Source of the DNA: Hymenobacter sp. YC55
GTDB taxonomy: Bacteria; Bacteroidota; Bacteroidia; Cytophagales; Hymenobacteraceae
DNA: 64,000 nt
Direction: 5' to 3'
Assembly (NCBI RefSeq): GCF_029433095.1
Contig: NZ_JARNTX010000003.1
Location: 124,001 to 188,000 of the forward strand
The notes under the pieces were generated by a model. That model was not told the DNA's origin and did no database searches. It saw only the letters and a program-made list of their open reading frames with translations. The translations under genes were made by a program, and so were the position numbers. Of this stretch, positions 55,720 through 64,000 are shown in pieces (within the stretch, counting starts at the first letter, position 1; each line of letters starts with the position of its first letter).

Positions 55720-56467
55720 TTACCCGTCCAGGACACTTGTAACCGAATCTGTGCTTGTTGTAACCGAATCCAGGAGGGTAGCCAGCGCGGAAAGAAATAG
55801 CCTGGTGGCCAAGCCTCACACTCCCTTCCCCGCCGTGCCTTTGTTCGCGACCGTCACCCCCAGGCAGGTCAACTAAAAACTAGCTGGCCATAGCCGGCGG
55901 CCGCGGGCTCTACGGCACTTATTAGGCGAACAAAGAGAGAGAACTTTAAGTGAAATCGGCCTGGGCAGCACATTCTGGGACGGGAATGGCTTGGCCCGTA
56001 CCCGTTATCAGTTGACCAAAACAGTTGAAGGCGACCAGATGCTAGTACGTCTTATTGGCCCTGACCGCCCGCCGCTTGAGGTAGTAGGGCAACGAGCGCG
56101 GGCTTCACCTAGGGGAGGGATAGCCCATCCGACAAATAAGTAAACCGATAAAAAGCAACGCCTCGCAAGTTCAGGCTGAATTCGGGATTATAGCGCGCAA
56201 ATTCTTTGAACACTCCTTCCGCTAAAATGAAGGGCTTCTTACTGAGGATTCTCCCATCCTGCGCCCAACCTAAATGATTGATAAACAAAATGAAAACCAG
56301 TAAAGGGCTAGCTATTTTCTTTTTCAGGTTTGTTGTTTAGCACACAACTAGTGGATCGATATTTTATCGCTACTCGGGATGGGTCTTAAAAAACACTCTT
56401 TCAGCGCTTCACTTAGAGCTGTTCAGAAAGGCTCACTTTGCTGCTCCCTATCTTACCAAGACTGCGC
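55720..56467. other. Gene-free stretch with a decayed coding trace
   Basis: About 750 bp. Around 55960-56100 one plus-strand frame reads EIGLGSTFWDGNGLARTRYQ and LVRLIGPDRPPLEVVG, which looks like genuine coding sequence without a start or recognised family. The remainder to the peroxidase end is A+T-rich and empty. Confidence 0.3.
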
Positions 56468-57445
56468 TCACCGTGACTGGGTAGCCGGCAAGTTGCGGGG
56501 CAAAAAACGTTTGTCAGTTAGCGCCAGCAGAAAGCTCTCGAGGTCTTGCTTTTCCTGCTTGGTCAATCCGAGTGGTTTGGCTAACAGCGGATCGCGATTG
56601 AGCGCATTCGGGACTACTATGCTCGGATCATTGTAAAAGTCCAAGACCTGCCCTAGGGTCTTGAACATGCCGTTGTGCATGTAAGGCGCCGTCAAGGCCA
56701 CGTTGCGTAAGGGACCGATCTTGAACTTGCCCAAGTCAGCGGCCTTCTTTGTCAGGACGGCGCGCCCACTGTCGGCCAGCGCTTGGCCGTCGTACAAGCC
56801 AATGTTGCGGAACTCAGCACTATTGAAATCGGGGCCAAAGTGGCACTGCACACACCGAGCCTTGCCCTCAAAGAGAGCAAACCCGCGCTTGGCGGCGGCA
56901 CTTACCGCCACTTCGTTGTCGTTGAGGCGCCACTCGTCGAGCGGCGACTGGTTGGTTTCTAGGGTTCGTTCAAATTCTGCCAAGGCCCTAGCCAGATTCT
57001 GTTGCGTGGGGGCTTCGCCAAATACCCGCTCAAAAAAGGTGCGGTACTGGCGACTATCGTTGAGCCGCTTCACGGCCTGCCCCAGGGGTAAGTCCATTTC
57101 CGTCGGATTCGCAATGGGTAGCAGGGCCTGTTCTTCCAACGTCGCGGCCCGCCCATCCCAGAAGAAGTTGGCCTGCAGGCGTACATTCATGGCCGAGGGG
57201 GTATTGCGCTTGCCCAGACGCCCCCGTTCGCCCCGGCTTACGGCCGAAGTGTCGGCAAAGGCAAAAGCCGGCTGGTGACAACTCGCGCAGCTGATGGTGC
57301 GCGAGCGGGACAGAATCGGATCGAAAAACAGTCGTTCACCTAACGCCGCTTGATCCGCGCGCGGGACCGGGACGGGCACAAAGGCGGTGCTGCCTAGTCC
57401 AAGCGCCATCCCGATCATGAGCAGCCGCCCGGCCCACCGGCTCAT
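56468..57445 (-). CDS. Di-haem cytochrome c peroxidase (MauG/CcpA family)
   Basis: A 325-residue exported protein that reduces H2O2 with electrons from cytochrome c, in the periplasm. A signal peptide (residues 1-25) is followed by two haem-binding motifs: CASCH near residue 53 (haem ligand region FAFADTSAVSRGERG follows) and CVQCH near 199. APYMHNGMF near 265 carries the distal-ligand Met. Length and spacing are typical. The start codon overlaps the stop of the upstream gene by 4 bp, so the two are translationally coupled. Confidence 0.92.
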   Translation of the reverse strand: MSRWAGRLLMIGMALGLGSTAFVPVPVPRADQAALGERLFFDPILSRSRTISCASCHQPAFAFADTSAVSRGERGRLGKRNTPSAMNVRLQANFFWDGRAATLEEQALLPIANPTEMDLPLGQAVKRLNDSRQYRTFFERVFGEAPTQQNLARALAEFERTLETNQSPLDEWRLNDNEVAVSAAAKRGFALFEGKARCVQCHFGPDFNSAEFRNIGLYDGQALADSGRAVLTKKAADLGKFKIGPLRNVALTAPYMHNGMFKTLGQVLDFYNDPSIVVPNALNRDPLLAKPLGLTKQEKQDLESFLLALTDKRFLPRNLPATQSR

Positions 57446-57813
57446 GGCTTAGCCGGGGTGAGTCGACCGAAGACGCTTTGATTGGTTCCCCGGCGCCGTT
57501 GTTCACACGAGTCTTGGATGGCGGTAAACCGCACCGAGTCTTCGGCAAAAAAAGTTAGTTGGTAATGCCCGTACATCCGGCATCCCGTATCGTTCAAGGC
57601 CAGGGTGTCCTGGCGCACGGCGTAGCGGCCCCGCACAAAGGCCTTGCCATCCACAAACGCCTCGTAGGAGCCATCAGGTCGGAAATTGGCCAATAAGATC
57701 GCCCCATTGGCCCAGCGCTGTTGCCAGCGCCCCACCAAGGAACGAGGCGCATTGCGGAAAGCGAGGCTACTGCCGAGCAGGAGCACTAGCGAGAAAAGGA
57801 ACCCGTTTTTCAT
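57442..57813 (-). CDS. Small secreted lipocalin-like protein
   Basis: A 123-residue exported protein with a signal peptide (MKNGFLFSLVLLLGSSLAF). The mature part is a beta-rich domain beginning LVGRWQQ (G-x-W motif) with alternating strands ANFRPDGSYEAFVDG, GRYAVRQDTLAL and YQLTFFAEDSVRF, as in the small lipocalin-like/DUF4488-type proteins of Bacteroidota. Two Cys (in TGCRMYG and DSCEQ) could form a disulfide. It is the first gene of a coupled pair with the peroxidase; a specific partnership is possible but unproven. Confidence 0.75.
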   Translation of the reverse strand: MKNGFLFSLVLLLGSSLAFRNAPRSLVGRWQQRWANGAILLANFRPDGSYEAFVDGKAFVRGRYAVRQDTLALNDTGCRMYGHYQLTFFAEDSVRFTAIQDSCEQRRRGTNQSVFGRLTPAKP

Positions 57814-58066
57814 GACCGGATAGGCTTAGTGGGTGAAGAAGTCGTGCGAGCACCTACTCCCAGCCGCGCGTTCCCGCCGCGCCGTGCACGGCATATTGCT
57901 TGCCGAAAGAGGGGCGTTCAAAGCACCTGACAAAACAAGCAACTACTGCTCTAACCCGCATTGTGGTACGTTGCAAAGGCATTGGAAAACGTTGCAAACC
58001 AGGAAATTTAGACGGCCATGCTGTGCTTGCGGCTAAATTTTATTGTTGGTTCGCGCCAGGCTTGCT
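57814..58066. other. Intergenic stretch
   Basis: About 250 bp between the secreted protein (minus) and the hybrid kinase end. Nothing recognised. Confidence 0.3.
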
Positions 58067-61045
58067 TCACCGGGGCGCGCCGGTTTTATTGCGCACCTCA
58101 CTAGGGGCATACCCGAAGTGACGGGAAAAACTGGTGGAAAAGGTGGACGGATTGCTGAACCCGACCAAGTAGGTTACTTCGGCCACGGTGCCGACGTTGG
58201 CCGCCAGCAGCTCCCGGGCCCGTTGCAGGCGCACGAGCCGGATGAAGTCGCCGGGCGCTTGGTTAAGTACGGCTTTGAGCTTGCGGTGCAGCTGCGTGCG
58301 GCTCAAGCCCACTTCGCGGCCGAGCATTTCCACGCTGAAGGTTTCCTCGGCCAGGTGCTGGGCCACGACCTGCTCGACCCGCCTGATAAAGGCCTGTTCC
58401 ATGGACGGCAAGCCCGCGCTGGCCGACACGACGTAGCCGCGGCGGTAGCTTTCCCGCAGCAGGTGCCGGCTGCGCAGCAGGTTGGCCAGGGTGGCCAGCA
58501 GTTCCGCCGTCTGGAAGGGCTTGACCAGGTAAGCATCGGCGCCGGTGTGCAAGCCTTCCAGCTTGCTGTCCAGGCCGGCCTTGGCCGTGAGCATCACCAC
58601 CGGAATGTGGCTGGTGCGCTCGTCGGCGCGCAAGGCCTGGCACACGCCGTAGCCGTCGAGGCGGGGCATCATCACGTCGGTGAGCACCAGGTCGGGCACT
58701 TGCTCGCGGGCCAGGGCTACCCCTTCTTCGCCGTGCACGGCTTCCAGCACCCGGTAGTGCGCCGCCAGCGTGGTGCAAAGGAAGGCGCGCACGTCGGCAT
58801 TGTCTTCAATAACGAGCACTTGGGTGGCCTCAGCGGGTGAAGCAACCGGCAGAAGCTGTAACGGTGCAGTATCGGCTAGGGGTAAGCGCCCGGACGTACC
58901 AGCCGAAGCCGCCTCTTGGCGGACGGGCAAGCGGACCGTCACCGTGGTGCCGTAGCCTAGTTCACTCACTAGCGTAATGGTGCCGCCGTGCAAGTCCACC
59001 AGCTCTTTGGCCAGGGCCAAGCCGATACCGGTCCCTTCCTGTTCGCGCGTGGCGGAGCTATCGGCCTGGTAGAAGCGGTCGAACAGGTGCGCTTGCTGCG
59101 CGGCGGCAATGCCGCAGCCTGTATCGCCTACTACCAACTCTATCCAGGCCGCCCTCGCCGGCGTACCTTTCACTTGCTGCACACTCAGCGAGACGTGGCC
59201 GCCGCGGGGCGTGAACTTGAAGGCGTTGGCGAGCAGATTAGACACGATTTTCTCCAGCTTGTCGGGATCAAAATCCGTGACTATTTCCGCTTCACTGGTG
59301 GTAAAGGCCGTGGTGATCTGCTGCTGCTGGGCCAACGAGTCGAACGAGCCGAACAGGCCCCGAACAAATCGCACCAGGTCGTCGGACACAAAGCTGAGCG
59401 CCAGCTGGCCGGCTTCGAGCTTGCTTAAATCCAGCAATTGGTTGATCAGGCGCAGCAGGCGGTGGGCGCTGCGCTGCACTAGGCGGGCGTGCTGGCGCGT
59501 GGCGGGCTCCTGCGACTCGGCCAGGATTTGCTCGGCCGGGCCGAGCAACAGCGTGAGCGGGGTGCGAAACTCGTGGGTGATGTTGGTGAAGAAGCGCGTC
59601 TTAGCCTGATCGAGTGCTTGCAGCTTGTCGGCCTGCTCGCTGATCGCGGCTTTTTGGGTGGCCAGCACCGTGTTCTGGTGGCGGATTTCCTCGGTCCGCC
59701 TCTGCACGGTGCTTTCCAGCTCTTCATTTTGGGCCCGAATTAGTTGCTGGCGTTCCGCTTCCTGCCGCCGCGTTTGCTCGGAAAGCGCCTGCACCTGCTG
59801 CAGCTGCCTTTCCAGGTGGCGCCGGGTGGTGGCAAAGTCGCGGGCTAGGTACACCGACATGCAGATCGGCAGCAGCAACAAACACAGCTGCAGCACCACT
59901 TGCTGAAGTGCATCAAACGGACCGGTCCACGTGTTCAACACGCCGCTGGCAATAAAGGGGATTAGCAGCGTGCCAAATGCGCCGAGGGCGACCAACCAAA
60001 TACCGGGTTGGTGCTGGCGCATCGCCCGGATCATCACCCGAAACATATCTAGCCACATAACCAAGCTCAGGCCTAACGTGACCACCACCCGATCCGACCA
60101 CGCCCACGCTGGCCACACCAGCCACCCCACGAGCAGAGCCGCTTGCAAGCAAACGACCAGGGTTAGCCAGCGCCCCGAGATGGGGGTTTGGCAGACCGCA
60201 TACACAAAGCGGAGCAGCGCGATGATGCTTAGTCCCGAGCAAAGCAGAAAGCCAAAACTAGCCCACCAGTGCGCCGACATGTCAGTGGCCCCCCACCGCA
60301 GGTACACCATTAGACTGGTTGCCGACGCCAGCGTCATATAGAGGCTGAAGTAGAGATTAGCGCGCTGGGGGCGGTAGAAGAGGAACAGAAAGCCGTGGAG
60401 CAGTGCCAGTACTGCCGTACCTGCCAGAGAGAGAAAGTTGAGGTCGCCGAGCCGTACCTGCGCCGTGTTTTGGGTGATAAGCCGCTCGGCGGTTGTCACC
60501 CGGAGCGTAAAGCCGCCTTGGGGCGGCGGCCACAGGGCAAATTTGGCGTACCGAATGGCCAGCAGGTGGGGGCCGGCCGTGGTGCATTGGAACACCAGGG
60601 GCCGGAAACGGACCCGCTGGTGCTGCGTGGAGGCGGCCGAAGTACCCACCTTACCGTAGCCGCCGAGCCAATGACCATCCAAGTATACCTCCATGCCTCC
60701 CCCTTGCAGTACCTGTACGCCTAGCGGGCGATTCACCAGGGCGGAATCCAGCATGAAGCGGAGGCGAAAACAGCCCGTACCGCGCCAGCCCGGTGGGCCC
60801 TCGCCAAAGGAAAAAACGGCCGTAGTCAACAGCCAGGTGCGGTCATCGGTGGTGGGGCTAGCCCACCCTGCCGGCGTGCCGGGTTGGAAGCGCCAAACAG
60901 GCCCGCGGCCCAGGCGCTGCATCGTGTCGGAGTCCACGCCGGGCGCGGTAAGGCGCACCAGGTTCAGGTCCTGGTCTTGGGCCCAACTCGTCAGCGCCCA
61001 ATGCCAGCAAGCACAGAGCAGGCAGATAAAACGGACTGTTTTCAT
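58067..61045 (-). CDS. 7TM-DISM hybrid sensor kinase / response regulator / AraC protein
   Basis: A 992-residue one-component-like hybrid. A signal peptide is followed by an extracellular jelly-roll domain (about 40-190) and seven membrane helices (7TMR-DISM, about 200-395). A coiled coil leads to the HisKA domain with ITHEFRTPLTLLLGP (His near 490) and HATPase_c (NLLANAFKFTPRGG, GDTGCGI, GTGIGLALAKEL). The receiver has Asp in LVLTDVMMPRLDGYG (near 788), and a C-terminal HTH_18 (VEMLGREVGLSRTQLHRKL, VTYLVGFSNPSTFSTSFSRHFG) ends it. The jelly-roll may bind carbohydrate. Targets are unknown; the secreted genes at 61511-63538 are divergent neighbours. Confidence 0.93.
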   Translation of the reverse strand: MKTVRFICLLCACWHWALTSWAQDQDLNLVRLTAPGVDSDTMQRLGRGPVWRFQPGTPAGWASPTTDDRTWLLTTAVFSFGEGPPGWRGTGCFRLRFMLDSALVNRPLGVQVLQGGGMEVYLDGHWLGGYGKVGTSAASTQHQRVRFRPLVFQCTTAGPHLLAIRYAKFALWPPPQGGFTLRVTTAERLITQNTAQVRLGDLNFLSLAGTAVLALLHGFLFLFYRPQRANLYFSLYMTLASATSLMVYLRWGATDMSAHWWASFGFLLCSGLSIIALLRFVYAVCQTPISGRWLTLVVCLQAALLVGWLVWPAWAWSDRVVVTLGLSLVMWLDMFRVMIRAMRQHQPGIWLVALGAFGTLLIPFIASGVLNTWTGPFDALQQVVLQLCLLLLPICMSVYLARDFATTRRHLERQLQQVQALSEQTRRQEAERQQLIRAQNEELESTVQRRTEEIRHQNTVLATQKAAISEQADKLQALDQAKTRFFTNITHEFRTPLTLLLGPAEQILAESQEPATRQHARLVQRSAHRLLRLINQLLDLSKLEAGQLALSFVSDDLVRFVRGLFGSFDSLAQQQQITTAFTTSEAEIVTDFDPDKLEKIVSNLLANAFKFTPRGGHVSLSVQQVKGTPARAAWIELVVGDTGCGIAAAQQAHLFDRFYQADSSATREQEGTGIGLALAKELVDLHGGTITLVSELGYGTTVTVRLPVRQEAASAGTSGRLPLADTAPLQLLPVASPAEATQVLVIEDNADVRAFLCTTLAAHYRVLEAVHGEEGVALAREQVPDLVLTDVMMPRLDGYGVCQALRADERTSHIPVVMLTAKAGLDSKLEGLHTGADAYLVKPFQTAELLATLANLLRSRHLLRESYRRGYVVSASAGLPSMEQAFIRRVEQVVAQHLAEETFSVEMLGREVGLSRTQLHRKLKAVLNQAPGDFIRLVRLQRARELLAANVGTVAEVTYLVGFSNPSTFSTSFSRHFGYAPSEVRNKTGAPR

Positions 61046-61066
61046 GCCGATAATAAAATCCAACAC

Positions 61067-61510
61067 CTGCCCTGCGTAAGGTCCCAGCAGGGCTCAGCCG
61101 GGTTCGCCAGCCGCCGACCGATTAGAAGTAACCATTGACTGCTAACGCTTTAGCAAGACAATATAGAGAATTTGCAATTCCTGGTTACCACCCCGCCAGT
61201 GGGCTGTTTCGCCTGGCAGCTCACGGCTGTCACTCGTTGCCGAGCGTTACAAGCGAAGACTGCCTGTGCCGCAAGCTCATGCCGAAGCTTGGTTTCTCGG
61301 GCCGGCAGCTAGCCGGACGAGGAAGCTGACAACCGGCGGTAAACGAAGATTTCGCTCCCTGTGCAACTCCAGCAAACGCTTTTGCAACACCCGAAAGGCT
61401 TGGTGTTACCCAAAGCAACAAGTTTGCAACAACCTCAGATGCCGGCCGGCCAGGGGGCCGCTTCCTTTGCAACGTTCGATTGTTAACACCTTCACGCTGT
61501 TGCTTTTACC
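61067..61510. other. Divergent intergenic region
   Basis: About 440 bp between the hybrid kinase and the secreted gene at 61511. It must hold promoters for both directions, but I see no strong TAnnTTTG box. Confidence 0.3.
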
Positions 61511-61888
61511 ATGAAATCTTCCCCCCATTTCCTGCTCACCGGGGCGTTGCTGCTAGCCACTGCCCTCCCGACCCGCGCCCAATCCCCGGGTGCAACTACC
61601 TCGGACCTCGACTTAAAAGCTTATAAACCGCAAGTCACCTGGTGCGACCCCAGCGCCGAGTATCTGGATCCTACTTTAAAGTACCTGTTTGGCAAGTACC
61701 AGGCGATGACCCTACCCCCTACCCCGGAGCCGCAGCAGTTGCTTTCAGCGGAAAACCAACAGTTGGCGCTGGACTACCGCATCGGTTTGCTGCAAGCGCA
61801 GGTGGAGTTGCTAAGCCGGCGGCTGGCGGCCCTGGAAGCAACTCCCACCACCTCTGCTACCGAAGGCCACAGCGGCCAACCGCGTTAA
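61511..61888 (+). CDS. Small secreted protein, function unknown
   Basis: A 125-residue exported protein. A signal peptide (FLLTGALLLATALPTRAQ, residues 7-24) is followed by a short Pro/Tyr-rich segment and a helical C-terminus (LLSAENQQLALDYRIGLLQ... LLSRRLAALEA) with coiled-coil character. I recognise no family. It is the first of three consecutive exported proteins on the plus strand, divergent from the 7TM hybrid kinase. Confidence 0.62.
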   Translation: MKSSPHFLLTGALLLATALPTRAQSPGATTSDLDLKAYKPQVTWCDPSAEYLDPTLKYLFGKYQAMTLPPTPEPQQLLSAENQQLALDYRIGLLQAQVELLSRRLAALEATPTTSATEGHSGQPR

Positions 61889-62033
61889 GTTGGAACGCGA
61901 CGGACGGGTTATTACGCCCCCGCGCGGCCAACCTCTTGGCAACGACAGCCCCTTGCCAAGCCCCCAGCCAATCAACTGCTTTCGGCCACGCGGCTTCACT
62001 TTTCCACTGCTTCTGCTACCCACTTTTTACCTC

Positions 62034-62513
62034 ATGAAACCCTTCCTTACGACCCTCGCCTTTCTGTTGGGGCTGGCGTTGCTCGGCACTGCCCAGCCCA
62101 TGCCGGGAACCGCCAGCGTTGTTGAAGAGCAAACCTTTACGGCGCTGCTAACCCAGGTGGCCACTGCGTCACAAAAGCAGGATACCGCCGCCTTAAGCCG
62201 CCTCTTCGCCTCAGAATACCGGCACAACGCGCCCGATAACCAGGTCGTGAACCGCAAATCGGAGTTGGCTTACATCGGCTCCAAGAACTGGCCCTTCACC
62301 ACCGTTGCGCTCGGGAGCCCAGTGACGGTAAACGTCTACGGCCCCACGGCCGTGACGGTGGCGAATTTGAAACTTGGAAACCAGAGCAACAACGGCCCGG
62401 CGTTTACTACGACCCTGCAAATGCTGGCCGTGTGGGTGCAGCGCGACGGCCGCTGGCAGATTGCCGTGCTTCACAGCAAAAAGCTGCCAACCTCGAAACC
62501 CACGAAAAGCTAA
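62034..62513 (+). CDS. Secreted NTF2-like (SnoaL/DUF4440) protein
   Basis: A 159-residue exported protein. The signal peptide (MKPFLTTLAFLLGLALLGTAQ) precedes an NTF2-like cone: FTALLTQVATASQKQDTAALSRLFASEYRHNAP (helices), strands VNVYGPTAVTVANLKLG and FTTTLQMLAVWVQRDGRWQIAVLHS at the end, which is the DUF4440 signature. A small-ligand-binding or minor enzymatic role is possible. The frame opens at 61890; the ATG at 62034 is chosen because it begins the signal peptide. 5 bp separate it from the next gene. Confidence 0.8.
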   Translation: MKPFLTTLAFLLGLALLGTAQPMPGTASVVEEQTFTALLTQVATASQKQDTAALSRLFASEYRHNAPDNQVVNRKSELAYIGSKNWPFTTVALGSPVTVNVYGPTAVTVANLKLGNQSNNGPAFTTTLQMLAVWVQRDGRWQIAVLHSKKLPTSKPTKS

Positions 62514-62518
62514 CCGTG

Positions 62519-63538
62519 ATGAAATCCTGTTTTCTCTGCGAACCCGGGTGGGATGATCCGACTTGGCCCACCCCAGCGAAAGGCAAGTTCTTAACTACAG
62601 CCTTCATAATCAGACTACTTCTTCTCTTCCTAGGATGGGCAGCCCCTAATCGGGGATTCGCGCAGGTCGCGTTGCCGGCCTCACCCCTGGCCCAGGTGCA
62701 GGCCCTGCACCTGCCTGCGGCCCTCGACCAGCCGGTGGCCGTGTACTACGTGCCCGGCTACGAGACGCGGGCCCTGGCCTTGCGCCACCTGATGCAGGAG
62801 GTGAAAACGTTCTACCAGCAGCAGTTGCAGCTCGACGTGCCATTCAGTCTGGCGGTGCTGGACTCCGCCCGGTGGACGAGCATCTACTCCGAGCAGGGAC
62901 GACCGTTCTACGGCGTTCCGTGGGTGTCCAAGAAGCCGTACGTAGCGTTTTTGCCGGCGACCGGCGGCCGCATCAACGAGCAGCTAGCGGCGGTCGAGGA
63001 AAAGCGACGGGCTAATCCAAAAAAGCCGGTGGATTCCCGCAGGTTCGCGTATGGCGGTACAAAGCTAGGCGTACCGGATTTGATTGGTATTCACGAGCTC
63101 GGTCATGCCTATACCGACGCTTACGGCATCAACCTGCAAGTAGCGTGGCTGCGGGAATTGGTGGCAACTTATTTCTGCTACGCTTATCTGCGGCAACAGC
63201 TGCCGCCGCAGGCCGCCGGGTGGGAAGCAGCCAACCACCTGTTCTACCGCAACGTGAAGCCTACCTACACGTCGCTGGCCGACTTCGATCGTCTCTATTT
63301 CGGGGTGGGTCCCGACAATTACGGCTGGTACCAAGCCTATTTTCAGCAGCAGGTCGAGCACGTGTATCGAGAGCAAGGCCTCGGCTTTCTGCGGGCCCTG
63401 CCCCACGCTTTCCCCATGAGCGAACCGCCCGTGACCGACGGGGAGGAAGCCCTGACCCGAGTAGAGAAAATCTGCCCGGGTTTCCGGGCTTGGGCCGCGG
63501 CCGGCAAGGGCGCGGCCCCGCAAACCGGTAAAAACTAA
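62519..63538 (+). CDS. Exported protein with HELGH zinc-protease-like motif
   Basis: A 339-residue protein. The N-terminus has a long polar stretch (about 27 residues) before a hydrophobic signal or anchor (TTAFIIRLLLLFLGWAA, ending AQ near residue 49). The body contains GIHELGHAYTDAY (HExxH at 192-196) and RELVATYF, giving a possible third ligand, Glu near 213, at gluzincin-like spacing. Flanking aromatic-rich sequence fits no family I know, though it resembles a metallopeptidase. It is probably coexpressed with the NTF2-like gene (5-bp gap). An S41-like peptidase lies beyond, on the other strand. Confidence 0.65.
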   Translation: MKSCFLCEPGWDDPTWPTPAKGKFLTTAFIIRLLLLFLGWAAPNRGFAQVALPASPLAQVQALHLPAALDQPVAVYYVPGYETRALALRHLMQEVKTFYQQQLQLDVPFSLAVLDSARWTSIYSEQGRPFYGVPWVSKKPYVAFLPATGGRINEQLAAVEEKRRANPKKPVDSRRFAYGGTKLGVPDLIGIHELGHAYTDAYGINLQVAWLRELVATYFCYAYLRQQLPPQAAGWEAANHLFYRNVKPTYTSLADFDRLYFGVGPDNYGWYQAYFQQQVEHVYREQGLGFLRALPHAFPMSEPPVTDGEEALTRVEKICPGFRAWAAAGKGAAPQTGKN

Positions 63539-63620
63539 GTGTGCTGAAAGCCGCTCTTCTATTACTGCTTGGGTGAGGCAGCGCCGTCCGCGCCCACTTT
63601 CCGGCGCTGCCGGCCGCCGC

Positions 63621-64000
63621 TTACGGCGCGAGCACGCGCTCGAGCAGGGGGTCGCGGCCCGCCAGATAGTCTTGCGCCCGCAGCAGCACAGGAACTGTGG
63701 GGGTTAGGTCCGGGACAGCAAGATCAAGCCAGACCTGCGCGGGGGGGACCTCGGGGTGGGGCGCGGCCGAATAGCTGTGGAACCGGTCGGCATAGTGCAG
63801 CATCAGGCCTGAGTGGGGCAAGACCCAGTTGCCGCCTTCGGCCCAGTAGTCCAGGCTATCCCCGGCTGGCTCGCCCACCAGCGTGGCGCCGGCCAGGCGC
63901 AGCTGCGCCAGGTGGTACAAGCCGGCCGAGAAGGTGGCGCGCCCCACCAGCCCGTAGAGCTGGGCTCCGCACTGCTGCGTGGCCTTGCCCAACGCCTCGA
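63621..64000 (-). CDS. S41-like peptidase, C-terminal part (cut by window edge)
   Basis: The last ~125 residues of a protein whose start lies beyond the window; the frame is open to the edge. GLVGRATFSAGLYHLAQLRLAGATLVGEPAGDSLDYWAEGG matches the S41 (C-terminal processing/interphotoreceptor retinoid-binding-like) protease core, with the nucleophile Ser in GRATFSA and VGEPAGD following. SGLMLHYADRF and a final helix end the domain. Its closeness to the HELGH protein is convergent, not operonic. N-terminal domains cannot be judged. Confidence 0.7.
   Translation of the reverse strand, partial: EALGKATQQCGAQLYGLVGRATFSAGLYHLAQLRLAGATLVGEPAGDSLDYWAEGGNWVLPHSGLMLHYADRFHSYSAAPHPEVPPAQVWLDLAVPDLTPTVPVLLRAQDYLAGRDPLLERVLAP

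Overview
The window looks like chromosomal DNA from a Hymenobacter-like member of the Cytophagales (Bacteroidota). The host-type genes are G+C-rich. Promoters resemble the Bacteroidota TTG / TAnnTTTG pattern, and Shine-Dalgarno sequences are generally absent. There is a C-terminal type IX secretion sorting domain, LytS/LytTR signalling, a 7TM-DISM hybrid kinase and many AraC and HxlR regulators. This is read from gene families and sequence signals; no rRNA or tRNA is present to confirm it.

Layout. 0-11 kb: a CPA1 Na+/H+ antiporter; a small XRE regulator and membrane protein pair with palindromic operator candidates; a GT39/ArnT-like glycosyltransferase and an acyltransferase-3 protein, pointing away from each other; a zinc-ribbon DksA-like protein between them; and a SulP transporter. 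11.7-15.1 kb: a 1099-residue secreted SGNH hydrolase with three PKD-like/malectin-like repeats. 15.5-19.4 kb: a gene graveyard (alpha/beta hydrolase, Crp/Fnr, BLUF and S8 protease remnants plus a MITE-like element) with an AraC regulator and a VOC protein still intact. 19.5-23.4 kb: a LytS/LytTR pair, a DUF305 protein and a YVTN beta-propeller. 23.7-32.6 kb: redox and electrophile-type enzymes (NmrA-like SDR, cupin, MBL hydrolase, SDRs, an Old Yellow Enzyme) with two HxlR regulators, separated by decayed fragments. 32.6-36.1 kb: mobile-element debris around an intact patatin-like phospholipase. 36.2-45.8 kb: a visibly A+T-richer block (TMEM175-like channel, two zinc alcohol dehydrogenases flanking SRPBCC and YciE-like proteins, a NarL-type regulator and a very large multi-PAS kinase) that reads as an acquired stress and signalling island. 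45.8-54.2 kb: further remnants, an SDR-AraC pair, an aldo/keto reductase, a DisA_N (diadenylate cyclase-like) protein and an internally deleted IS3 element. 54.3-64 kb: a zinc alcohol dehydrogenase, a di-haem peroxidase, a 7TM hybrid sensor kinase, small secreted proteins, an unclassified HELGH-motif protein and the end of an S41-like peptidase.

The strongest unexplained signal is a 125-bp sequence present in two inverted copies (4380-4504 and 6246-6370; 122/125 identical). Each is preceded by the same promoter architecture (TTG-N20-CATCTTTG), and each leads, with a long untranslated stretch, into a different cell-envelope glycan gene. All three differences fall in the loops of predicted hairpins, so this reads as a conserved structured leader RNA shared by the two genes. 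The copies face outward and bracket a 1.7-kb segment that recombination could invert. Second-rank signals are the soluble DisA_N protein with DGA and RHR motifs intact, an 18.3-kb interval bounded by inverted 20-bp IS1182-type ends, and a perfect 165-bp repeat inside the SGNH gene.
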